Assembly: GCA_021030915.1 (NCBI GenBank)
Contig: JAGEMR010000047.1
Location: 62,001-126,000 of the forward strand
DNA: 64,000 bases
Source: Astrothelium macrocarpum
Taxonomy: Eukaryota > Ascomycota > Dothideomycetes > Trypetheliales > Trypetheliaceae
Direction: 5' to 3'
The translations under genes and the position numbers were made by a program. Numbering within the stretch: the first letter of the stretch is position 1; each line of letters starts with the position of its first letter. This document shows, piece after piece, positions 54,664-64,000 of this stretch. Below the pieces are notes generated by a model. The model searched no databases. It was not told the DNA's origin and saw only the letters and a list, made by a program, of their open reading frames with translations.

Positions 54664-55220
54664 GGTGATGCCTTTAGGGGGAGTGGAGATTTTGAGGAGA
54701 TGGGTTGGGTGGAAGGTTGAGGTTGAGGCGTTTGCTAAGGTGCTGTTCGACCCCGACGGCGAATCATCGGCCGCGGAGCTCGAGGGAAATTGCTCCCGAG
54801 ACCTGCCGAGTTTTGGGGGAGAGGCAGAGTCACGTCACAAAGTCTGTGATGGTAAATTTCTTTAGAATTGAAGTCTTGATATTAAGTTTGTTTGCATTAT
54901 TTTGGTTCGGACGCTCATTTTGCAATGTCGTGTCTGAAGCTTCAGACATCCGTGTATTACACCTCCTCGAAGCCCGCATCCCACGGGATTCTGCTATGTG
55001 CATGCTGGAGAGAGAATTACAAGAAAAATGAAAACATCTTTCGCTTGAAAAGAGAATGAGAAGCAATCTGATGAAGCTCCATTCCAAACACCAAGGGCGT
55101 CTGATGGACCTGGCCCTGTATGCACCGCTGTATAAAACATGACGCCCATTCCCATTCCTTGCACTCGTTTGTACAAATGGTAAATTAATATATCTCTTAT
55201 GCATCCCATTCCAATCTTTT
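54664..55220. other. Intergenic, ESSS promoter / surface-protein 3' end
   Basis: No gene or repeat recognised. Confidence 0.5.
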
Positions 55221-56469
55221 CTATGACCGTCGTTCCGACCTTCGTGTTTCTCGTGTTCTTCGATCCGAGCTTTCGCTGCCTATTTCCCACAAACATTAGC
55301 CATCATCTCCACTCCAGACAAAGAAAAAAAAAAAAAAAAGGAGGGAACTACTCACTCGCACTCGTATAATCATAACTATACGACACCGTACTATCCGAAT
55401 ACTCCGTCTTCTCCTCCCGCCTCCTCCGCTCCCTCTCCTCGCGCCTACGATTCAACCCCAACCCGGCCGCCATCGTGCCCAGCCCCAACGCGCCCATCCA
55501 CCCGGGTCCACGCCGCTCGATCCGCTCCGTCCGCTCGACCCGCGTCGGCCGGTTGCCATACCACGTCCTGTCCCCGCGTCCACCACTATGGCTCGTATGC
55601 CGGTGCTCCTCGACATACACCTCCTCTTCCTCGCGCCGTCTCCGCCTCCGCCGACCCCCGATCCCAAAGAACCCCAGCAGCGCCTCCAGACAGAAGTAGA
55701 AGCACAGCAGCGCGAGTAGGATCACGCCGAGGATGACGCCGATCACGATCCCTGCGATTGCGCCTCCGCTGAGCCCGTGGCTCGTCTCCGACTGTGTCAG
55801 TGTGACGTTTGCGCCGGTTGCGACGGGCGTCTCGAATGGTACTGTTGTTGTTGGCGACACGGTTGCTGTCGCAATGCCTGTGCCCTGGCTTGTTGGCCGC
55901 AGTGGTGCGCTTGCTGTGTTGCTGTAGTAGCCGGAGCTCCCTGCGCCGTTGGCCACGCATTGGCCCGCGACGAGACAGTATTGCTCGCTGGTGCAGCAGA
56001 GCGTCGAGCCGCATTGGGATTCGCCGATCGCCCAGTTGCAGGTGGCGCTGGACGTCGCTGCGGCGGTGGCGGCGGCTGTCGTGGTGCACGAGGTGCTCAT
56101 TGGCGTGCTGCCGACCCAGCTGCTGTAGACGGAGGTATAGGTGACGGTGTTGGTTTCGACCCAGGTCGACGTGTAGTATTGCCAGTAGCCGCTGGAGCCT
56201 CCTCCGCTGCTACCGCCGCTGCTGCTATCGCCGCATTGGGCTTGGTCGTTGGAGTCGGTGTAGCAGTATTGGTCTGATGTGCAGCACAATTGGCCTGACC
56301 AGCCGCAGGGATTGGCGCATCGTGGGTGGAGAGTGTGATTTTGGGATTGGATGATTTCGGCGTCTTCGGGGACGTGAGGTAATGATAGAGCGGGATTGGT
56401 GTGAGTAAGGATGATTGCGAGGGTGGAGAGTAAAGTAGAAGGTGCCCGGAGCAATTGCAGCAGCTCCAT
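55221..56469 (-). CDS. Cys-rich single-pass surface protein with Arg-rich cytoplasmic tail
   Basis: Model: complement join(55221..55279, 55356..56469), 390 residues; start at ATG 56469 (MELLQLLRAPSTLLSTLAII, signal peptide). The outside part has two Cys-rich motifs of one pattern: CGWSGQLCCTSDQYCYTD and CNWAIGESQCGSTLCCTSEQ, separated by Ser/Gly/Thr linkers. Then a Ser/Thr stretch, one membrane helix (GGAIAGIVIGVILGVILLAL), GRRRRRRREEEEVYVEEHRH, and a basic tail. The layout is like a cell-wall sensor or receptor, but I cannot name the family. The last exon adds SSESSDRRTRETRRSERRS; the 76-nt intron contains a run of 15 T on the coding strand. Without splicing the protein would end two codons after the donor, at SASE. 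Confidence 0.75.
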
Positions 56470-57436
56470 GGCACCTTTTTGAGGCCTCGTAGCGAGACGA
56501 GGAATGGAAGAATTGTCGACAATGGGAGGAATATAGATGGAATTCTGCGGGTGGAAAATTGTCGGTAGGGCCAAAAAGGCGGGGTGTGGATGGAATGCGG
56601 AAAGTTTGCTTTCTCCGGATCTCTCGCTTCGTCTTCTCCAGAACTTTGCAGATGGATGAAAACACACCTAAATGAAAACGACAACAGCAGTCAGCAAAGA
56701 GTGACAGCAGTTGGAAATGGGAGCATAGAGAGGAAGGGGTTAGAAGAGAGGTCGGTTTGTATGCTCCAAATTGGCCCAGCCACCACGCTTCCAGCCTCAA
56801 CCCAAGCCCCCCACTTTCTCAGACACCACTGGCAAGCAAGCTCCGACACAGGAAATCAGGCAATCAATGACGGCAGGATTATTTCAAGGATGCGGATGAC
56901 AGCAAGAAAAAAATTGGTTCACGGGTGTTTGTCATTCGTCGTGCCAGACTTCAGGTGTGGGTGGATAGCTATGGGTGCTGCTGTTTGCTGCTGTTCCTTG
57001 GGCGACGGTAGCGGGCCGCACACTCATCCTTGCTCGCCTCTTCCATCTTCCTTCCATCCCATTTCTCACCATTACGTGGTATCATCTCATTAAATATAGT
57101 TCGAAGCCGAAATGCTGCGTTCATATAATACATGAGGTATCCTTCTAAATATCTCCACATACCTTTCGCCTGACTCTCGACTCTCCAAATGATAGATCCG
57201 AAAATCCATCCAATCATCCCATGCCGGGGGTATCGTCAATTAACATCATCAGTCAAAAATAAACCACTCAGATCGAACGCTAGATGGCACCGAAAACATA
57301 ACCGAAAAATGGGAATCGTACATCACCTGCCATCACCCATATCCTTTCCTCCCTAATCCCCTCTCCCACCTCTAATCCTTCCCATCTCTTTCGCTCCTCA
57401 TCTCTCTCCTCTCCTCTCTCCTCCCCCATCTCCTCC
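56470..57436. other. Intergenic, surface-protein promoter / hydrolase 3' end
   Basis: About 970 bp. Pyrimidine-rich from roughly 57340. No gene recognised. Confidence 0.5.
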
Positions 57437-60435
57437 TCACCTCCCCCCTCTCTCCCCCCTCGCCCCTCTCGCAGCCATAGTCCACTCCTCCCACTCCCTC
57501 GCAATCTCCGTCAGCACCTCGCCCATGACGCCCGCACTCGCCATCAACCCATGCCCTTCCCCCGCCAACACCCTAACCTCACACTTCCGCATCGTGCCCG
57601 CGAGCCACCGCACGTTCTCCACGGGCACCCGCGTGTCCAGCGCGCCATGGTGCATCACCACGCTGCGCGTCACGTCCACATACCGGAACCCGATGGCCCG
57701 CGACCGCTCCAGACACACCAGCAGGTCGACCGCCGGGTTCGCGTGCGCCGTCGCCAGCTCCCACACCGCGAGCGTCAGGCGGCGGTCGAAGCGCTGCTGC
57801 CGCGCCGCCCGCTCCGCCGCGCTGCCTGTGGCGGTGGTGGGTGCGCTGCTCGTGGGTGGTCGGTCCGGGACGACGCGGTCCATGAGGCCGAGCGATTCGT
57901 GGCGGGGTAGCGGGGTCGGGGAGGGCGCGGTGGCGGCGGGGGAGCGGTCGGCGCTCTTGCGGGATGCGGAACCGCCGCTGCTGTTACGGGGGCCGGAGGG
58001 GGGTTGTGGGGAGACGGAGGAGGAGGTGGCGCGCATGAGGCTGGAGTTGGCGGCTTTGAGGAAGGTGGTGGGGAGGACGCGGAGGAAGCGCTGGGAGCGG
58101 GGGAGGGCGCCGCCGGAGGGGGGCACGTTGCTGTTGAGCCCGATGGTGGACATTTGGGACGGCGGGATCCAGGGTGCGAGGAGGTGCACGCGGCCGCGGA
58201 TGTGTTGGGGGAGGCGGAGCGCGGTGGCGAGCGCGTAGATGGCGCCGGCGGAGTGGGCGAGGAGGGAGAATTTGTTGATGCGCAGGGTTTGGCAGATGGC
58301 GAGGACGTCGTCTGGATTTTGTGTTAGATTGGTGTGGAGTGAGGGTGGAGGGTGAAAAGAGTCTCACCGGGCCAACTCAGAGGCGTTCCTTCGCGATCTG
58401 TGTCTGGCTCGCTCCCGCCGATGCCTGGTCTGTCTGGCGTGATGAGTCTTAATTTTAAGGTTGTGGCGAGCTCGTCGTAGAATGCCATGACATATCTAGT
58501 CAGGCCCATGCCAACACAACAAAAGACGGCATAACCTTTGGGATCGCCCACTTCTGAAAACATGATGATACGACCGGTTTGAGGGTGTCTAACTTTTTGT
58601 GATAATCGAGGATCGCGTAGAAAATCATCCACGGCAAAATCAATCGAGTCAAAACTCGACCGTCTCCCATCAGTTGGACTCACGTCAAATGATGCTTTGC
58701 GTACTGAGAGCAAATCATCGCGCACACTGTTACGCAACGTTTTATCATGCTGCCGCACCGAATTTTCCGGTTGTGACCAACGATGAGAATTTCGTTTGGA
58801 ACTATCGCGTACTGGAGGCGACACGAGATCGGGTTTTTGTTGCGAGTTTCGAGTCGAGTTGGCCGGACTCGAAGATGTCGTATTGGAACTTGACCGCCCC
58901 ATTAAACGATCTAACGCTTTGTTATACTCGGCTAGAAATCCAGGAGATTCGGGTTCGATTACGTCTACCAATTTTGCTGGGGCAGAATGTGATTGTTGGG
59001 TAGATGGCGATTTTATAGGAGAAGTCTTCGCTACAGGTTTTTGTTTTGGCGATAGCGGTGGAGGAGTAACGGGCAAGCCTAGCATCTTTCGTGCTTTGAA
59101 TCTAGATTGTTGCTCATGTGTTTCTGGATCAACCAAGGTTTTGGGATCAAGAGTAGATCTTTCGGTTTCCAACGAGTCGCTGCTGATGGTCTGATTTTTT
59201 GATCCTTTACGTGGAGATGTAGAAGCTTTATTGGATTCTCGCATTCGTTTCTCCCTTTGTTCCTTGAGTTCTCTAATCCTGCGCGTCACTTTTTCTTCTT
59301 CCGTCTCATTTGGTGGTGATTTTCCTCTGCCTGTACTCACGTGCACTTCCTCAGTAGAAGAAAAGGGTTTCGCAGGCAGGCTGCTTCGGCGACTTGACCT
59401 CCGTGAGTCTGTCCTACTATGACGCGGACTATGAGGATGCTGAAGAGATGACTTTCTTTCTGGTATTAGAGCATGGCCGTTGATGGTCACTGGACTGCTG
59501 GGTTCGATCTTTTCCAACCTCCTCTTGCCTGCCTTTATAGGACTCTCTTTCTCCATTGAAGCCTTTCTTTCCTGCACAGTTCGTGGTGATGTGGTTTCCT
59601 CTTGTATGATAGACTCTGCCAAGGCTGGCTTTTTTGGACTGGGAGTACGAGGTTGTGCTCTCGGTGTAAGTTTGGAGTCATTGCGCTCAACCTCATCCCC
59701 TTCCGCCACAGGTGAACTTATTGCCGATTTTTTCCAGTCTATATCCGATACACGTAAACGTTCTCTTGACCCCATGAACGTCAATCTCTTTGGGCCAATC
59801 TTGCTCTGCCTGCTTGCCGATGAATCACGACTACCCAATGATCTCCGAGCCAAATCTAGACTTGGTGTGTGATTCTCGAAAAACCGATCTTCCTTTTCTC
59901 TTGAGCGCAATGAATTGGAGCTGCGCGCACTTCGGAGATAGCTTCTTAAAGATCCACCACTATTCTGTTTCGGCAATTTTGGCGCAGTCAAGGACGAGAA
60001 ACCGGATGGAGGTTTTGACGTGCGAACCACGGGAGGTTCGGCAGCATCGTCGATAAAAGGAACCTCATCAATCTGTGCTTCAATTCGTGTGCCGTATTCG
60101 ACGCCAAAACCACCGTTGCGCACCAAGTTGGAAGCGGCCGATTCGCGATGACGTCGCGGCGGCGGTATCGGCTGTGATATAGGAAGGGGTTGGTCGCCGT
60201 TTACGTCGGGCAGACGGTCAAAGTGGTCTTGGGTATCGCGTGAAATGGCATCGAGTGAGGAGATGAGCGAGTTGATAACCTCTGGAGAGGCGGAAGCATG
60301 CCGCGGATAGTCTGTCGCACTACGCCTCCCGCGAGCTCGCCCAGTCGGGATATACGAACGATGGCGGTAGGATACATTGTCAGCAAGAGAAGTCTGATTG
60401 GGCGGGGTGATAGCCCGTGGAGGTGTCACAGCCAT
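57437..60435 (-). CDS. Large alpha/beta-hydrolase-fold protein with long disordered N-terminus
   Basis: Model: complement join(57437..58311, 58368..60435), 980 residues, one 56-nt intron rebuilding LSWP-DDVLAICQTLRI. Residues 1 to about 600 are disordered, Ser/Arg/Lys/Pro-rich, with many SP/TP sites and a short coiled-coil-like segment (EEEKVTRRIRELKEQREKRM). The hydrolase domain begins near VRHPQTGRIIMFSEVGDPKG; it has ITPDRPGIGGSEP, the nucleophile elbow LLAHSAGA (Ser710) and a late GEGHGLM with a candidate catalytic His; GALDTRVP may carry the acid. A Pro/Ser-rich insert interrupts the domain after FLRVLPTTFLKAANS. Substrate unknown. Exon 2 has almost only G or C at third codon positions, in contrast to exon 1. 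Confidence 0.85.
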
Positions 60436-61055
60436 CGCAGCGTTTGAATCCCTGACATTGCCTGTTTGGGGGTGTGTTTACCAATGGGAGATTCGGGATT
60501 CTGAGATGGATGCTGGCTGCGCGCGAGGCCGGTTGGATGTTGGAAAGGGCTGAAGGCGTTCGCTCGAAGAAATGCGTAGTCCGGCCAAATCATCGACACA
60601 AGGTTGTCATAATTCTTCTCGAATGCGTGGAGCACAATTGAAACACAACCTCGTCCATCCGGGAACTACTGGATTAGCGACGAGCCTGGTCATGGGCCAG
60701 GGTTCGGCTGAGGGATAATGTCAGGTCCAGGATAAGGTTCCGCGGCGATCTGCGTTGCGTGGGATTAAATCAGCTGCAGCTTCTCGGCTTAATTTGCCGC
60801 CCCCCAGACCACCGTTACAAACTCAATATCAAGTTTTTGCCCAGCCCTAATCTGGACACCCCTCCATCAGGGCAAATCTCCGAAGTCAGAGAAAAAGAGA
60901 GAGAGAGAGAGTGTGTGTGTGTGTGATATTGTCCTTGGGATACAATTACAACTTCACCCTTTACCTACCTAGGTAGCTATATACAGAGCCTCAATACCTA
61001 ACCATCCAGCTTCGCACAAGGCTGGCATAGCTGCGTGAATTACGTCAGATTCAAC
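60436..61055. other. Divergent intergenic region with GA/GT dinucleotide tract
   Basis: Promoters of the hydrolase and the hydroxylase-family gene. A (GA)n run passing into (GT)n lies at about 60895-60925. No other feature. Confidence 0.55.
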
Positions 61056-62170
61056 ATGGACTTTGCTATACCACTCCCTGTTCTCTCATTTCTAGCTGTT
61101 CCTGCGCTGAGCTCCTACAGCACTCAGCTCAACATTTTATTCTTTTATATGACATGGAGCACCTTGCTGCTGTCCCACTCCCCCTTGGTCATTGAGTTCT
61201 TCGGCACTTTTGCTATACGAACGCTCTTTTATACGCTGCCGTCTCTGCTATTCTTTGCTTTTGATGCAGCTCTCCCAAATGTAGCAGTGCACATCAAAGC
61301 TCAGGGTGAATATGGCCTCCCTTCCAGATATAGTTCGAAAAAGCTGGCCTTTATCGTCGCCGTGACGCTCTTCAATGTGGCTCTGGGTGTGGCTGTTCAG
61401 ACAGGGATTGATCTCGTCTTGACGAATGTGCTCAACACGAAAAGTAGCTTGAGAATTACGACGACACTGCCAATGCCCTGGGGCATTTTAAAGGACCTAT
61501 TCAGGGGTCTGATAGCTAAAGGAGTAAGCTATACTGTGCCAGGCATCCCTCATTATGTTGCTAAGACACGACGCAGGTACTTCAGTATTATATTCACCGA
61601 TATGCTCTCCATGATTCCAGGTCGCCCATTTCAAAATGGCATCGTCAATGGCAACACAGTGTTAAACAACCATTCGCGATCATGGCCAACTTTGATCATC
61701 CTGTGTGTTATCTTGTAGGACGATGGCTGCCTATTTACTTACCTGCGGCTTTATTTCGTTTCCACATTCTTACCTATCACCTAATTCTAGCATTATTTTC
61801 CTTGGAAGAAGCATTCACGTATTCGGGTTACTCTATTCTCCCATCGACAATCATTCTGGCTGGCATGGCCAGGAGGGTTGAAGCTCACATGATGAATGGA
61901 GGCGAGGGAAATTTCGGAGCCTCAGGGGTTCTGGTTCGTCTGAAGTGCTTGCCGATGACCCTGACTAATTTTACTGATACATTTCGACAGGATTGGGCAT
62001 CTGGAACATCGATAGGACAAGATGTCATGGACGACCTGAAAGCAGAGGCCGAGAAACGTGATGTGGAGAGGCGAGCAGAAAAGGCTGTTCATGGTGCTGT
62101 TTCAAATATCAAAGGCAAGGCAAAGGGAAAGGGCAAGAAGACATTGGCCAAGAAGGATGACAATGAATAG
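61056..62170 (+). CDS. Fatty-acid hydroxylase / sterol desaturase superfamily membrane protein
   Basis: Di-iron membrane oxygenase family. Model: join(61056..61523, 61586..61933, 61991..62170), 331 residues. The N-terminal half has several membrane helices. The first intron (62 nt, GTAAGC..TTCAG) is needed to reveal the histidine boxes: YYIHRYALHDSRSP and SKWHRQWQHSVKQP, followed by MANFDHPVCYLVGRWLPIYL, FRFHILTYHLILALFSLEEA, SGYSILPST and RRVEAHMMNGGEGNFGA. Reading straight through hides these boxes. The second intron (61934-61990) is 57 nt, a multiple of three with no stop, donor GTTCGT, with CTGACTAAT as branch site; it joins GASGVL to DWASGTSIG. The tail is Lys-rich. Substrate (fatty acid or sterol) not decided by sequence. 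Confidence 0.88.
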
Positions 62171-62492
62171 ACGACGTGACGAAGAGCTGGAATCGATGGT
62201 GTTGTGCTTCTCCTAGCTTTCTTTGCTTCTTTTCGATACCCATTTGTTTTCAACTCTGGCGTTTTCTACCCGTGAGACTCTCGTAGTACGCACTTCCAAC
62301 AAGTACAACGAGATGAGTGGGCCTCACATATTGCAATCGATACACGATCAAGTTAAATGAAGAATTTAGCTTGTTAAGTTTCTGATGAAGTGGTATTGAT
62401 CTTTATTGAACAAGTGATTTCGTAGCTCTCCACCGGCTGACCCTGCCCTGCGCCATTGCAAATAAACACTGCATGCTATCTTCTCCATACAT
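62171..62492. other. Convergent intergenic region
   Basis: 3' ends of the hydroxylase-family gene and eL6. Nothing else seen. Confidence 0.5.
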
Positions 62493-63319
62493 CTAGAAAA
62501 CCATTTCATGTGGTTTGTCGCCCTTCCGCAGGCTGAAAGATGATGCCAAGTAACTCAAGAGAAAAGGCTCCTTCTTCATGTTCCCAATCAAGGTCTTGTC
62601 CACGGCTTTTTGATCCTCCACTCTGCTCTTCGAAATCTCTTTTTTCTACACAACATGATCAGAAAGGAATGCATACTCGCGTAACGTCATGACATTTACT
62701 CACCTCCGGCTTCTCTCCTTGCTTAAAGAAGGCCTCTTCGCCCTGCTTCTTGTCCTTGTTTTCCCGTGCAAAATACTCTTTGGCACCAACCTTATCCACA
62801 ACCTTGGAGTCGAGGCCAGAAAGGCTCACTTGTGTGCTTGTTGCGATTACGTATCTCGAATTGACTCTCCGAAGAGGTACACCATTGACTTTGAATGGGC
62901 CGGTAACGAGGAGAATACCCTGATCAAGGACTTTGAGGAGAACAACACGCTTTCCCCGAAACCGACCAGCGACTAGAATAAGTACAGTACCGGGTTGTAA
63001 AGATGGTCGAGCCTTAAAGGGACGGAGGGTCTTCCGAGACTGTAAATAGAGTCAGTCAGTCATATTTGGAAACAGCTCAGCATAATGCCACAAAAAGGAA
63101 CGATCCCGTGTTTGTGCATCCAGCAGATTGCGTATCAAAGACCCGAATTGGTATTTTTCATGGCTTTAGAACGAGGAAGAAGTTACATACCTTCTTTGGC
63201 AGAAGAACGTCTTCGGCCGGATAGTATTTGGAGGCTTTTTGGGATGGATGGGGGATAACACGATCGCCTTTGCCGAATTTCTTCGTGGCAGGCTGCGCTT
63301 GGTTCTGTGATGTCGACAT
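62493..63319 (-). CDS. RPL6: 60S ribosomal protein eL6 (L6)
   Basis: Structural protein of the large ribosomal subunit. Model: complement join(62493..62645, 62704..63039, 63191..63319), 205 residues, introns of 58 and 151 nt, the second interrupting codon 43/44. Conserved blocks: KFGKGDRVIPHPSQKASKYY, SRKTLRPFKARPSLQPGTVL, ILVAGRFRGKRVVLLKVLDQ, GPFKVNGVPLRRVNSRYVIA and KEYFARENKDKKQGEEAFFK. The end has KSRVEDQKAVDKTLIGNMKK. Length fits fungal eL6. Starts 255 bp from the divergent Rpn13 gene, with a (CCTTA)n-like tract at about 63497-63511 between them. Confidence 0.95.
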
Positions 63320-63574
63320 TTTGAATTGTACTTGTTGATTTTATATCAACAATGGGTATATCTGCCCACGGCACCAAGTACAAGAGGTTGGTCGGCACAA
63401 AGTGCGTTGTGGTCGCTTCACGGAACAACTTTTCGGCGGATTGGCAACTAATGGACAGGGGAAGAGGTCTTCGAACCTTCTATGGCGGAGCATAGCTACC
63501 TTACCTTACCTAACTCTCTCGTCCACAAAACATCAGCACCACCTTTGAGCTTGCCTCTGCACAACACTACAACC

Positions 63575-64000
63575 ATGGCATCCACTCCAATAATAACGTT
63601 CAAAGCCGGAAAGTGCGAATACACTGTAAGTCAAAGTTTTAAAACCCGTTGAACCTGCTCATACTGAACTGCTCATACTAAACTGCTCAAAAGCCCGAGT
63701 CGAAAAAGGTCAAACCTGTACCGGGTCCTGGGTATCTCTATCTATACTCTGAAGATGGTAATGAGTAACTCGGGTTTTCATTTAGACAAGTCTGACAGTT
63801 TGATTTGACAGACATACTGCACTTTTGCTGGCGCCCGCGATCTGCTCCGTCTACAGATCCTGAGGTAGACCTCTTCATGGTACCTGGTGACGGTTCCTTT
63901 ATTCCCTATCTCGGTGCAAACGGAGATACAAACTCAGAATGGATCAAATCCCCGACAAGCGGTCGGATATACGTTCTCAAGTTCACCTCGAGCTCCCAGA
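63575..64000 (+). CDS. RPN13: Proteasome ubiquitin receptor Rpn13 (ADRM1), 3' truncated by window edge
   Basis: Subunit of the 19S proteasome that binds ubiquitin through its Pru domain. Visible exons: 63575..63625, 63694..63757, 63812 to the end of the window. Joined protein: MASTPIITFKAGKCEYT, PESKKVKPVPGPGYLYLYSE, DDILHFCWRPRSAPSTDPEV, DLFMVPGDGSFIPYLGANGD, ending in SGRIYVLKFTSSSQ. These match the Pru domain beta strands (the family's ITFKAGK, HFCWxxR and RIYVLKF). All junctions are GT/AG, phases agree. The DEUBAD-like C-terminus, if present, lies outside. Confidence 0.92.

Noticed and set aside
1..64000. tRNA genes
   Set aside because: I looked for GGTTCGANTCC-type B boxes on both strands by eye and found none with a paired A box; a tRNAscan-SE run would be decisive.

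Overview
This window is nuclear DNA of a filamentous ascomycete (Pezizomycotina). The signs are single genes on both strands, short introns of about 47-140 bases with GT..AG ends and CTGAC/CTAA-like branch sites, and fungal families: a cutinase-regulator-like factor, a late-sexual-development ferritin-like protein, a Cid2 protein, an Rxt2 protein and a CALB-type lipase. I cannot name the genus; Dothideomycetes or a relative is a guess. I see no rRNA, tRNA, CRISPR, prophage or intact transposon.

Layout. 1-16 kb: end of a transcription factor, ethanolamine kinase, CLC chloride/proton exchanger, 14-TM drug/toxin-type MFS exporter, a small CsbD/Hmp1-like stress protein, a secreted lipase, an epoxide hydrolase and an LsdA-like secreted protein. 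17-25 kb: a spliced four-TM protein, Cid2 divergent from DNA ligase I, and a GPI-anchored Ser-rich protein. 26-34 kb: 3-ketosphinganine reductase divergent from Utp3/Sas10, an AAAP amino-acid transporter carrying an inverted-repeat element in an intron, and the PE N-methyltransferase Opi3. 35-45 kb: Rxt2 (Rpd3L histone deacetylase complex) divergent from TRAPPC11, a PIN-like carrier and Rrp1/Nop52. 45-52 kb: a SET-domain H3K9-type methyltransferase with a broken chromodomain upstream, and a La-motif (LARP1-like) protein. 54-64 kb: complex I ESSS subunit, a Cys-rich one-TM surface protein, a large alpha/beta hydrolase, a fatty-acid-hydroxylase-family membrane protein, ribosomal protein eL6, and the start of Rpn13.

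Most genes are housekeeping and do not form one pathway. Four lipid-metabolism genes (ethanolamine kinase, Opi3, ketosphinganine reductase, fatty-acid hydroxylase family) lie in the window but are not adjacent. Exon joins were worked out by hand from frame, splice signals and remembered family alignments; each spliced model keeps an open frame and a length divisible by three.

I found no wholly new system. The best leads are: (i) DNA ligase I has an in-frame upstream ATG adding a 48-residue Arg/Lys-rich acid-free leader, a likely mitochondrial presequence, below a cluster of four ACGCG elements; (ii) the H3K9-type methyltransferase has a recognisable chromodomain with a nonsense codon and a frameshift, while its SET half is intact; (iii) a 253-bp element with 33-bp terminal inverted repeats sits in an intron of the amino-acid transporter; (iv) several splicing oddities (introns of 3n length without stops, a 17-nt microexon, a NAGNAG acceptor).
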